Origin: Heliopora coerulea
Lineage: Eukaryota; Cnidaria; Anthozoa; Scleralcyonacea; Helioporidae
NCBI GenBank assembly: GCA_030142905.1
Contig: JASJOG010000003.1
Coordinates: 3,408,001 to 3,472,000 of the forward strand
Length of the DNA: 64,000 bases
Direction of reading: 5' to 3'
Shown: positions 11,077-22,121 of the stretch, in pieces
How the letters are laid out: the number at the start of each line of letters is the position of its first letter
Numbering within the stretch: the stretch's first letter is position 1
Program-made: the position numbers and the translations under genes
The notes under the pieces: model-generated
Databases searched by the model: none
Told to the model about the DNA's origin: nothing
Seen by the model: only the letters and a program-made list of their open reading frames with translations

Positions 11077-11115
11077 AAAATGTTGTTCTCAAGCTTTTAT
11101 CTCAGAAAATTTCTG

Positions 11116-11192
11116 AACTCCCCAACGGGAATCGAACCCGTGTCTCCCGATTGCCGGTACGGTTGTTTTACCACTAGACTATGAGGTCTCAG
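11116..11192 (-). tRNA. tRNA-like sequence on minus strand (probable tRNA-derived SINE head)
   Basis: Read on the minus strand it has an A-box-like CATAGTCTAGTGGTAAAAC and a good B box GGGTTCGATTCCC. The acceptor and anticodon stems do not pair cleanly, so a functional tRNA is unlikely. It lies between two (TA)n tracts. Confidence 0.5.
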
Positions 11193-11228
11193 AACAAAAA
11201 TCTACACTTAGTAAGATGAAATTTACTT

Positions 11229-11230
<2 letters not shown>

Positions 11231-11272
<42 letters not shown>
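11231..11272. repeat. (TA)n microsatellite
   Basis: Uninterrupted AT dinucleotide run next to the tRNA-like element. Confidence 0.95.
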
Positions 11273-11275
<3 letters not shown>

Positions 11276-14200
11276 GACAATCTCGTGGAGGGATGAGAAG
11301 GGTTGTCCGGCCGTTTAATGGTTTGCCGAGACGACACTCTGTGACGGAGGTCAAACCTCAGCTGATCCATAACCTGGTTTCCATTTACTGTTAACCACCA
11401 GAAGCCTGTCTGCCGCCGCCAGTCGGCGACCCTTACGACAATATACGGAGGTGAGGCGTAACGTTTATCTCAGCTTAACTTTTTCGATTAAGGTCGACGA
11501 GTATGCCGACCTCTGAGACATTGCCGGCAACTCATTAATAAACAGAATGGTGACATAGCAAAGTTAAATAGAAAAGAAATATCCTGCCAAATATCTTACG
11601 ACAATTTTGAAACCATGTGTGAGTTGTACGAAGCGCGAATAACTAATCTAGCGGACACGGCCAATTCAATCGAGTGAACAGAAGTAGTATCGCTGCTTTA
11701 AACAACATAATCTTAAGTTTTATACCCGAAGAAAAAGTTTAAGGAAAGAGCTCTGCTAAAAAAACGAGAGAGAAAATGGCAACTCTTAGGGCTTTCATTC
11801 CATACGTCAGTACCTTGTTCTCCCCTTTTTTAGCAGGGTACAATGCAATCGTTAAACGTTTTCTACTTCGATTCATAACTGCCCAGGTGGCACTCCATTT
11901 TTGATATAATTTACATTTTATCATAATGTGGACCAAACAGAACGAACTTGTGGATCACCGGGTATTCAGAGGCTGAAATTTAAATTGCGTACTTCAAAGC
12001 AAGCATGGTTTTGTTCACTCATCGCGAGTTATCGGAGCGACAAGCAATCCAGGCTTGGTACAACCGGGCCCAGTGTAAACTCAAAAGGAAAAAGAGCGTT
12101 TTCACTTTAAATAATACCCACGAAGAGGCACATTACATGGAAAAATTAAGCTCGGCCTAACAAGGAATTCCCTTTGAAAATTATCGTGCGACCACACGGT
12201 GAAAATTTGAGCTCTTGGTGAGCTATTGTATATTCAGTTGTGGCTGAAATTCATCCATGTGACGAGCTTCTGAAGTACCAGATTAATTTTGCAGCTTTTA
12301 CATTTAATTACATTTAATTTCGCAGCTTCAAAGTGTTTACTTTGAATGAATGCTGTTCCGACCCGCAGTACTTCATCACACCGCCTTGGTGTCATCCAGC
12401 TGTTCCTCAGCCGAACTATGAATGCCAAAGCAAACAGCTTGGCTAGGTTTGGGCCATGTTGCCGAAACTTTCTTAGCTGCACGATGGCTATTTTAAGTCT
12501 GAATTTTTCAAATCGAGAGACCCTCAATCAAAGTTCGGAGAAATATTCGTCTTTACTTTCGGTAATTATGAACGGTAAAAGGCTATGGCAGCACAATGCA
12601 TACAAGATTGGTTTCCCAGTTTCTGTTCACAAATGTTTACCTAGGGAAGACTATCCAACGAGGTTTCCGTAGATCACCTCCTGATCTACTGTCGTGATAA
12701 ATTAATTTGATGTTTCCGTGGCGTTTTCCAGATTTCATGGTTCCAGCATGCAAACAAGCGTCAAGTAAAATAAAAGATGCAAACGGGAGCCGAATTGACC
12801 TACACAGTTTGGGAAAACTTTATATCTTAAATGGATTGATTACAACGATGAAAAGCAACATTTGCACGGAGGAGGTCAATTAGTGGATTTACATTGGGAA
12901 TAAGCGTCGGTAAAAATCCAGTTTTAACGAACTGAAGTCGAAAGAACTGTCATACTTCTTCGCTGTATCTGTCGTACTTCCAAATGACCAACGAATTTTT
13001 GAGACTGCTTTCAAGATGAAGGTTAAAGATAAGGCTGATGTTTATGGGTTAACTTAATTTATAGAATGAACGACGACATGGCGGCCAGATACTCCCAGCA
13101 AAAATTGTAATAATTTGCAATATGACCGGTACAATCGGTGGTCAAAAGTTATCTAATTTTTAAATAAAGGGCTAAAAGCGAGCGCCATACCTCTTGTCTT
13201 GGATCCAGCTTCCTTCATCCGCCGAGTCCTCTGTTTCAGTTCAGTGGTGAACTAATGGCCATGAGAAGTCAGCAACATCTTGTAGCTCGATTAATATTTT
13301 AAATGCAACGTTTTCAACTTCTGTTGTGTACAAAAGTACTATACGTTTGCTAGGAATAAACGAAGAGAACCACCGCGTAGCGTAAGTCACTTGACAGGAA
13401 GAGGTCAAATACTGCGAAATAAGAGGACTGAACCACCATTCTCAACGCACTACATATCAACCTACCAACGCTCTAAATATCCAACAGATGGAATTTCTAT
13501 CACTGCATGTTCCTGTTATTCTCTCTAGTCACCATAGAAACTCCAAAATTTAACCTTTCCTTTTTCTGTTTAGTCCAGAGTTGGTAAGATCAAACGCCTC
13601 AATTTTAGAGAGACTGATTCGCGGCTGACGTAGCCTTTTTCATAACTTGAGTGAGTGAACCTTTTTTCTTTAACAGATTAAGATTTTTGAGGATGAAAGG
13701 AAGGTCAACAAAGTTCGTTAAGGTTAAACGGCATTTGATCTTTAAACTGTTTACATTTGTTCACAAGGGATGGCACAGATATCACCTTTATTTTGATCCA
13801 TTGCTATTTATACCTCCAACGGAGACCATGTTATGTACAGTTGAAGCCAACTCAATTGTTCTATTTTTCCAACCCCAATATAATGCATCTAATTTCAGAT
13901 GCTAAATTGTCTGCATGGAAAACACAAAACTGCTTCCCGGTGGAGAAAGTGTTTCTTCCATGCGTATAAATACATATATAATATGGTGAATTAACGTTTA
14001 AAAACCTTACAAGAAGAAAAAACATACGTGGAAACACTGTTACTTCATGAAACCTGTGGACAAGTCTCAAAAATCTCAATTAAAAACGGGTTCATTGAAG
14101 GAAACTCAATGGTATTTTGTCACCAGATGCCAGGGAAATTCCTAACTCGTACTGAATTTTTAAAAATCATTAAGGCGGCCATTCCAGCGCTGGGTCTTCT

Positions 14201-15258
14201 ACATTTATGTTCACAGGATTTAAATAATATAGTTACTATGTATGAAATAGCATTTAACTTAACACTGAAAATAGGATTTCATTGGGATATTTAGGTTATC
14301 ACCACCGACCCGAGGCTTTCTTTTTAAAGTAGTGTAGTACAGGAATTTGACTCATGCACACAAATAATTAGAAAACATAATCCACAGGTGACGGAGGGTG
14401 ATATCCAGTTTCAAAACAGACAGAATAATAACAATCATTAAGTTTTCAAAACAACAGTTGTTTATGTAAGCTACAGCTGTAATAGTCGTCATTAATATTT
14501 GTTGTTTTGATAAACAGGACAATCTGACAGTTTTATCTAGAAATCAGAAATTCTTTCTTAATGGAATGACAGGAATACGGCAAACGAATGTCACATTTAC
14601 ACGTTAATTTGTCGGCCGAAACAAATTCCAAACATTTTACTATTTCAGAGCTCGCGTTCCTCCAATGATTAAAATGGCAACAATTATCACTCATACTGCG
14701 CCAAGCAGCATGACGCGATGACATCTCGTCGGGGGAGGGACGATCCTAGCAGTTAAACCTATTAGTTCACTTCCATGAAGAACGTTTCTTTAGTTTAATC
14801 AAGTATGCTTTTCAAGTTTGAACTAGTGATAGTGCACACTTTGTCCATGGAACAGTAAAACCCAGAATTGACATTTCTTAGCAGATTAAAATAAACTGAC
14901 TTTTTTTTTGAAAATGAAACCATGTATTGTTTGCATAATTGAAATAATTCGAGGAACAAAGTTAACAGTGTAAATACAGCACGTCTACAGGCAAAATGGA
15001 TGAGCTGTTTGGAACGTTAATGCTATAAGGAGCTTTAGTGAAGTTCGCAATGAACTTGAGCCACTTAGAGTATACCTAGTTTACATCAACAAACTGTGAC
15101 ACCGTTACAGAGAGAATTAGTCGGAGAATTCCAGCTTGGCTAACCAGGCTGAAATTTAAAAAGTTCAGCATTAGCTTAAATATTCGTGATGTAATCACAA
15201 ATTTTAAGGCAGTCCTTCGTGGTCCTTAGTTGAGATTTCAACCAGGGCTGAAGTTGAT
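11273..15258. other. No gene recognised
   Basis: The first 200 bp (about 11280-11470) is GC-richer than its surroundings and may be the body of a repeat. Beyond it are unrecognised frames at 11739-11936 (minus), 12234-12527 (minus), 12346-12672 (plus) and 14028-14294 (plus). None carries a domain I know or clear splice sites. The last exon of MSL3 could lie in this stretch or nearer, but I could not find it. Confidence 0.4.
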
Positions 15259-15262
15259 TTAA

Positions 15263-16143
15263 GGTGGTCCTCCACACGAATTTTTAAAAAGCTTAGAATA
15301 GCCTGAAACAAATTATTTATACTTTGGTCACAAAGGCATTGATAAAGTGTGTGCAACAACATAGCTATTGAGCCATGTGTTGCCATGGCAACCAAGATAC
15401 AGACCCCCAATGGTGATTTAAGTTGTCTCTTTTTAAAAAGGATATCTTGCCAAAAAAATGGCTAGAAAATCAAGTAAATCTTTTTTATGCATTCAGTAAA
15501 GGGAAATCTAGATGCTAAACCTAAAAATATTTTAATTTGTCTTTTTCACTAAAAAATAAATGACAACATCTCTTTATTACCATGATGGGGTGCTTCAAAT
15601 TAGATTAATTCATCACCTGTTTATAGAATAGACAAAGTTTTAGGCCCAGGAACAAGGGAAGATACTTGTTATAAAAAATTCAAAATTTCAGGTCATTTCA
15701 TTAAATACCTTTTGAGTTATCTTTTTTAAAAGACCTCCGGAAGGCCAAAAATGCTACTTTGAGAAAATTGACTTTAAAGATGTCATAGAACTTATGTAAC
15801 ATACAAATCAGCAATTATTCAAGTATAATAACTTTAGCAAGCCTGGAAAAATGTTAGTAGTTAAAATGCACCAGATGCATATGTTTCTCCTTCTTTAGTT
15901 TCTCCTTCTTTAGCTTGATCCAAGAAGGGTATTTTAGGACAACAATGCGTTGCTAACGCCGTTGCTAAGACAAAAAATCTTACCTTGTCTCACTAAATCA
16001 CTAAAAAATAGCACTTCAACTTAAAATTATTAAGGTAACAACACATCAAACGAAAGCTAATGAATTAAGGAATTCAGACATGTGGGTTTAAAAAATTTGA
16101 TTTTTTTTCGAATTTTTTCGAAAATTTGGTGTGGAGGACTACC
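15263..16143. mobile_element. TTAA-flanked DNA element (piggyBac-like target site)
   Basis: An 881-bp element with terminal inverted repeats GGTGGTCCTCCACACGAAT and, read from the right, GGTAGTCCTCCACACCAAA. It is flanked by TTAA at 15259-15262 and 16144-16147. There is no transposase ORF, so it is non-autonomous. The TTAA duplication is what piggyBac-type transposases leave, but the terminal bases differ from classical piggyBac. Confidence 0.85.
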
Positions 16144-16439
16144 TTAATTTGCCCTTAAGGAATGACTTATTATTCATTCCTCGCTCAATCCGTTAAAAAT
16201 GTATCTTGCGATCATATGAACCAGTGCTGAGCTGTTGAAATTACCTCCTAAGCTGAAGGTCATCCATCTAACCAGTTCTTAATCTGGCTGATATTTCAGC
16301 CCGGGATGAAACTACTCCCGTAATTAGCCCCTAAGAGATACACTGTACTTGGTTAATGAAATAAAGACCGGTTATGGAGAGGGAATCAAAGCAAAGCATA
16401 GTAATTTCTTTAGTGATTTAGAAAAGTGATATTAGGGCC

Positions 16440-16660
16440 GTTTACACAAGAAAAAGTTAGCCACGGCTGATATAAGTTTAGGCTGAAATAAGCCGCGAAC
16501 ACCTATAAAAATGGTGCACTTCAAAGTCGTTTGCGACTAAAATAAGCCACGGCTGATTAAAGCCGTGAAAATGTTGCTATAAATGCAAACTTCGCGGCAT
16601 ATTTTAGCCAAAGCTTGTATTAACCGTGGCCTATTTTCTCCCGGAAAAACTGCTCTTTTT
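16440..16660. repeat. Short repeat with AGCC(A)CGGCTGAT units
   Basis: Starts GGGCCGTTTACACAAG. Contains three AGCC.CGGCTGAT / AAGCCGTGAA-type motifs in both orientations (AGCCACGGCTGAT twice, TTAACCGTGGC). It looks like a MITE remnant whose boundaries I cannot fix. Confidence 0.45.
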
Positions 16661-16940
16661 TATCGCTCGAGTCCGTGTCGTTGCAAACTAGTTCGGTCAT
16701 TCTTGACTAGATATTCAATGATGTTTTGTGTATAAGACAAAGAACCTGCATGCAAGAAGTATGGAGCTAATTGCCATGGGTTAATTTATTTGATTGTTTT
16801 ATATTTCTCCACAAATTATAGCATATCTTTGCCGTTCTTCCTTGTCGCAAAAGGAAAGCATATTTCTTTAAATTATGACGTGGAAAACAACACAAGCCAG
16901 TTCATCAATTTAGCACATTTCGTATCATGACTCATATTAA

Positions 16941-17317
16941 GCCAAGTCTACTCGAGCAAATTTTCTGTGGCAAGTTTTCTGTGACAAGGATATTTGCTTG
17001 TGTATAAAGACAGCAAAAGCTATGTTGAAAACTCGTTTGCCTATGCGCCAGAAATGACTGTGAACAGTGGAGATAAAACTGTAGTAGCCACTGCCAACCT
17101 CTGAGTGTGTGGCAAATTTTCTGTGACGGGTCGAGCACACGAACAAACTTTCGCATACGACATTCTTTCTTTGCCACATAAAAACGGCATGGCGCGCCAG
17201 TTTTTCAGTAAATACATTTGTCACATAAAATTCGGACAAATTTTCTCATGTATATGAGCAAATAAAAATGGTTACTGAAAAACTTGCCACAGAAAATGTG
17301 CTCGTGTGGACTAGGCT
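16941..17317. mobile_element. MITE with TTAA target-site duplication
   Basis: TIRs: left GCCAAGTCTACTCGAGC followed by TTTCTGTGGCAAGTTTT; right, read inward, AGCCTAGTCCACACGAGC then TTTCTGTGGCAAGTTTT. TTAA occurs at 16937-16940 and 17318-17321. The motif ATTTTCTGTG(G)CAAG recurs inside. No transposase frame. Confidence 0.85.
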
Positions 17318-17321
17318 TTAA

Positions 17322-17944
17322 CTTTCTACATTCGCTAACCTCAAATATGTCTCTATTACCAGTTTCGTTATATAGTTCTATATATGCACACACCACATGC
17401 TCCAATGAAATATCTTTCGGGATATGCTTCCTTTGTTTCATGCAACTGGCAAAAATCGGAAGATGGCAAATTTTTACTCTTTATTAATAATCGTCCGCCA
17501 ACGTACGTCCACTACATAGGTTTGACAAAAGTATTGGTACTGTCCAGAAGTCAAATTTTCATTAAAGTACTTCTAAGTGCAAACTTGACTTACGTCTTGA
17601 CGTTATCTACCTGACGTTTTTAGGTGTTTCAAGTGTATAAGTTAAAGTATAATATCTTGGTATATGTCTTCTGAGAAAAACGTGTTGGTTCGACAGGAAA
17701 GATACCTGAAGTAAATCAGAGAAAAATAATCAGTGATGCAATATTTGTACCTAATACAACATTCAAGGTAGCACTCGTCACAATCGCAATTTCATTCTCT
17801 TACTCTTCTCTCCTGGCCATCAAAAATTGTGTAATGTTGCACATAGATTAAATTTACACCTTTCGGATTATCCCGAAGGAAGCGGATGAACTTCATATCA
17901 ACAGTTACCAACTTAAACACGTTGTAAGATATTTTGCACGAGAA
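17322..17944. other. No gene recognised
   Basis: AT-rich, with no gene, RNA or resolved repeat. Confidence 0.4.
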
Positions 17945-18130
17945 CAGTGGTAGCGGACGTGTTTTTCACTTCTATTACTAGGGTTCAATTCCAGCTCCGT
18001 GCAGATGTCCGATTAAAGTTACATTGGTCATACGTGGAATGAGTGCTGTACAATTTTACTGAAGGTTTTCTACTGGTTCTCCGTTTCCTCCTGGACTATC
18101 AATTATCTCATCAGGGATGGTCTTCACTGT
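17945..18130 (+). repeat. SINE family S1, diverged copy
   Basis: Aligns by eye to the copies at 41160 and 60648: GTGGTAG, then TTCAATTCCAGCTCCGTGCAG, CCGATTAAAGTTAC, GGTTTTCTACTGGTTCTCCG and TTTCCTCCTG. The B-box-like GGTTCAATTCC suggests a tRNA-derived SINE. This is the most diverged of three copies. Confidence 0.75.
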
Positions 18131-18479
18131 GTCATCCGATATATAAGTATACTTACTTATTCAAGCAATCTCACAAGCTCTTAGTTTTTTGTGAAACATA
18201 CAAAAATTTAGATAATTGTTATGGTATTAATGTATTCTTGGTTTTATTCTGATGTTTTATAGCGTTTATACAAGCGTATAAACGCTTGTTGTCTTGATAA
18301 ATAACCTAAACCGTAATTCTCTTAAAGTGGCCGAAGACTTTTAAACAGTACTGTATAAAAAGTGAGTTGTACCTGATGTAAAAAAGTCTTAAAACATTAT
18401 TTAAAAACATTAGAAACTAAATTTTCGATTTGTCTCTGGTAACATCTTCAGTGCTCTAATTTCAGGGAAGATTTATTGG

Positions 18480-19515
18480 GTTATTTAAATTATCGTCACG
18501 TGTCCCTGGAGATCCTCTAAAAGGTAAATATCCACGCGGTAATTCGTTATGTTCTTGGACTGAATCGTTGTCCGTCATAGAAGACAAGGCTTCAAGAAAC
18601 TTCCGTTTTTCACTACTTACAACGCCTCTTTCCAATATCTAAACGTTTGTCGTTCTTACATCGTGAGCTGTACTTTCTGCGTGGTCTTTTATGCAATATC
18701 TAAAGGCCGACAATGAGGAATAGACCGCGTTTTCAAGTACAAGGAATTCGTTCTCATCCGAGGACTGGAATGAATTTCGAGTAGTTGAAAACCCAGTCTA
18801 GTCCGAATTGGAGGCCTTTGAGTGACTTATCAGAATCAATTAGTGTATTGGCACAATGAATTAGTGTATTAGTGACTAGTGTATCGATGAATAAACAGAT
18901 TGTGTGAAATTATATTTTAAGTCCCAGGACTTGAACTGTCATTTCCAGTCCAAGGACTGGAGAAAAAACAGTTCAAGTCCCCTGCCCAGTACTTCCATGG
19001 TATTTCAATTCGCTCACGTGGTGCCATTCAGCGCTTCTGATTGAATGATATACTTACGAATTATTAATGAGTTTGAGAATGCAGATTTATTCTTCTTTCT
19101 GACACCAGGTTTGTGTTCCAACCATCTTGAGTCCCGTGTTCTCTTGGTTTCCCCAAGGTATGCGAATGAACATGATTTACACGTAAGCTTTAACGCCTGT
19201 TTTTTGTTTTGTTTATGGTTCTCTTCTTCTGTTTGTTTGGTCCAGTCTTCTGTTCTTTTGTTCTGGAGGTGTTCTACATGAAGGGTTGAACTTGTAAACA
19301 ATGTTCTTTATTCGATTCGCTTTTAGTTTTTCATTAGGTTTTTGAAAAATAGTTGCCAATGTCTTGCACGGTTTAAAGGCTGTTCGTAGCCCAACCTTTG
19401 TCAAAGTACGTTTAATTCCTTCGGATACAAATTGTATAAGGTAGGCATGTAAAACCTCGTAGTTCTCTTGTGTCTGTTGATGGAGACTTATCAGTTTCCA
19501 GGTTTACATGTTTTC
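18480..19515 (-). mobile_element. Penelope-like retroelement fragment, GIY-YIG endonuclease end (copy 1)
   Basis: Minus-strand remains of the C-terminal part of a Penelope-like element. From 19430 downward: VGLRTAFKPCKTLATIF, KANRIKNIVYKF, then CKSCSFAYLGETKRT and WLEHKPGVRKKN (the GIY-YIG nuclease region), and near 18500-18700 AHDVRTTNV, a stop, then ILERGVVSSEKRKFLEAL and ELPRGYLPF. A roughly 100-bp insertion and frameshifts separate IVYKF from CKSC. Its 5' edge (AGAGAAAACATGT, read on the minus strand) matches the edge of copy 2. Confidence 0.85.
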
Positions 19516-20239
19516 TCTATAAAATGCGGGTATCTCCCGCAAAAATTTTGTCTACGAAATTACTTGCCCGAATTATATGAACGAAACATTCACACACGTC
19601 TCATGGAACACGCACTTCAAAATGCTTCATTCTTGTGCCGACGGTTGCTTCAAACAGTTGCTTATTTTAGAAGCTTTATATATAAAACTCAAAAATCCGA
19701 ATCTTAGCAATGGTTTAAAAGCCAGTAAAGAACTTTCCTTATTAAATATGTTATTATTCTAACTGTCATTTCTCATACTGTTAACTCAAGTACCGACACA
19801 TTTCCCGTTAATTTATATCTCTGTAAATAAGAAGTGATGATGTCATCACGTCTTTCTCAAATAAGTTTGACAATGATTCTGTAATAAAGTAGAAATATTA
19901 CCTTCTCAATTTTGTCTTGTGTTTTTACTCATATTTTGGGTACCAAGATGCTTCTTTTCGGAGTTTGTTTTATATTATATTTCGTATAGTCTTATCATGT
20001 CCGATTAATTTTAAATCCATTCCACTACAGAATCACATCAAGACAAAAAGGAAGGTTTGAGAGGATTTGAAATTAAGCGGATATATAGCGTATGGAATCA
20101 GTACCCAGAGACACAAACAACAAAGGTATGGCGGCCATGTTGGTGTACCTGACAAAAGATGATCAAAATTCTTTTGTTAACAAAAACAAACATGGCGGCT
20201 ATGACGTCAAGTGCATACGCTCTATAATAGGACTCTTGT
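19516..20239. other. Spacer between two Penelope fragments, no gene recognised
   Basis: AT-rich, with short unrecognised frames. It lies between two oppositely oriented Penelope-like pieces and may contain more of their decayed sequence. Confidence 0.4.
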
Positions 20240-20652
20240 AGAGAAAACATGTTAACCAGGAAGTCTCCACCATCAGAGAAACAATCGAACCCAGATGTTT
20301 TACACGTCTGCCTTATTTACAATGTGTATCCGAAAGAATTAAACATATTTTAGCAAGGGTGGGGGTACGAACAGCCTTTAAGCCTCACAAGTCCTCGACA
20401 GATGTTTTTCGAAAATCTAAAGAAAGACCAAAAGTGAATCGAATAAAGGGTATTGTTTAAAAGTTTAAATGTAAATCATCTTCATTTACAGAGGTTGGGG
20501 AAACAAGTAAAACATGGCACTCAAGACGGTCGAAACACAAGCCTGGTGTCCGAAACAGGAATGAATCTGCAATAAAATACCACGTAGAAAGTACAGCTCA
20601 CGATGTAAGATCGACAAACGTTAGGATATTGGAAAGAGGCGTTGTAAATGGT
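20240..20652 (+). mobile_element. Penelope-like GIY-YIG fragment (copy 2), cut by an E1 repeat
   Basis: Plus-strand paralogue of 18480-19515: VGVRTAFKPHKSST, RPKVNRIKGIV, stop, KFKCKSSSF, VGETSKTW, KHKPGVRNRNESAI, AHDVRSTNVRILERGVV. An in-frame TAA replaces the Tyr codon of the IVYK motif. Homology stops at 20652, where the E1 repeat begins, so E1 inserted into or truncated the retroelement. Confidence 0.85.
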
Positions 20653-21113
20653 TGAATTCGTTATCCGGTCTGTACGCAAAATGGCGTTAGCCAATTGGCT
20701 GCCTTGCCGTGCAATAAATTTTTCGTACGGACCGGTACGTTCTGGCGGGAAAACTTCCCAGTTGATTTAAAGAGAAACAAATCAGATTCAGGAACGTTTT
20801 ACAAAAGATCTACATTAAACTTTCAAAAAAGTAGCTAAATCTTCTTGACATTAATTATAAGCAGAAAACTGAATGAATTGATAAAAAACAAACAAACAAA
20901 ATAAAAACCCCCAAAAAACAAATAGGTAAAAATAAACAAGTAAATCTAAGCCGCTCACTCACGAACTAAAAGGAATTAAAAGTGATGAAGGAAGGAACCA
21001 AAAGCCATATAATAAATTCTTTATTAACCACTTCTGTTTGGACTGTACGGGAAAGTATTTGCTCCCGGTTTCTTCTTCAGCAGACCTCAGGCAAATACTT
21101 TCATGCACAGACC
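20653..21113 (-). mobile_element. Repeat family E1, near full-length copy
   Basis: Minus-oriented E1. It starts with the complement of GACCGGATAACGAATTC, continues through GGCGGGAAAACTTCC.AGTTGATTT and ends with AGACCTCACACTCGG. Its ends are imperfect inverted repeats sharing GGTCTGTAC. No coding capacity. Confidence 0.8.
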
Positions 21114-21365
21114 TCACACTCGGACAACAATAACAATAAATAAATTAACAATTGTATAACGTGTAGTTATTTCTTTTTAAGGTTGGTCCTTTCAGTATCT
21201 CCTGTCCTCTTGGGTTTTTATAGTGTCCAAATATCAATTTAGGTAAATATATAACAACCAGTTTCCTTGAGGAAAATTTCGATTTAATATAAATCATCTG
21301 GAGACTGCAACTGATGACATTTATGAGGATTTTAAACGACGGTACATTTTGGTTTAATTGGTTCG

Positions 21366-21475
21366 ATTTCCATCAGGGGTTCAGAAATCGTTTTTCTGAG
21401 GATAGAGCTTGACAAACGTTCACCTATCATTCAAGATATCTCCAAGTTCCCGCATCTCCAAAATATACATCTTAA
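21366..21475 (+). repeat. SINE family S2, truncated copy
   Basis: Matches 36385-36490: CAGGGGTTCAGAAATCGTTTTTCTGAGGATAGAGCTTGA, then CTATCATTCAAGATATCTCCAAG and CATCTCCAAAATATA. It is the 3' part of the element only. Confidence 0.7.
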
Positions 21476-22036
21476 ATCTATGTATGCATGTATGTATTGG
21501 TGTATATTTATCATGGTACATGTATGTGCAGATGTATCAGTGTATGTTTACCAATCAGGGGCGGATCTAAAGGGGGGAGCAACCGGTGTTAGAGCATCGG
21601 TCAGAACTTCAGAATTATAAATTCTAATTTATGCAGATGCGCATGTTTTTATGAAAATAGACTGAAAGAAATTGGAAGTAAATTATTAAAGGCTTTGAAG
21701 TAGCTGAGGCATCGCTGCTGAACGGTGGGCCTTAGATGGTAACCATTGAGATCAGGTAACCGCAAATTTCTAGCGTCCCTCAGTGAAGCCCCTGCATGAA
21801 AATGATGGGAGCCCCAGTCTGCGACTGTCACCGCCTGCACATTAAAGCATATTCTGATTCAGCAACGATGTGCACAATTGGGACATTACGACGCTATACT
21901 TGGTATTACGGCACATCTATCTGTTATGTACCACTAAGATAAATGTGGTTCATTTCTTTTATCCAAGAAATCAAAATGGGTTTTCCATGTCAGGATGCCA
22001 GACAAAGTATCTCAGTAGAATGCCTCTGTTACTTAC

Positions 22037-22121
22037 TTCAAAAAGTCGGTCAAATGTTGCAGCAAGAGAGACAGTCGATTTTCTTGAATTGTGGTTTTTG
22101 CCAGTAAACTTGGAAGTTTTA
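22037..22121 (-). CDS. MSL3: MSL3 exon 10 (MRG domain)
   Basis: 85 bp after TTTTCTTGTTTCAG. Encodes VKLPSLLAKTTIQENRLSLL then LQHLTDFL, donor AA|GTAAGT, phase 2. Matches the VKLPEIL..LLxHxxxFL region of MSL3. One more exon is expected downstream (lower coordinates). Confidence 0.92.

Noticed and set aside
10788..11092. Pro/Arg-rich overlapping frames on both strands
   Set aside because: They arise from the C-rich interior of the hAT-type MITE and the TA repeat.
12234..12672. Overlapping frames on both strands that might be exons
   Set aside because: No recognisable domain, no consistent splice sites, and openness on both strands suggests chance.
21650..21848. Open frame after GCTGAATCAG in the right phase for the last MSL3 exon
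   Set aside because: Its translation does not resemble the MRG C-terminus. Kept only as a weak candidate.
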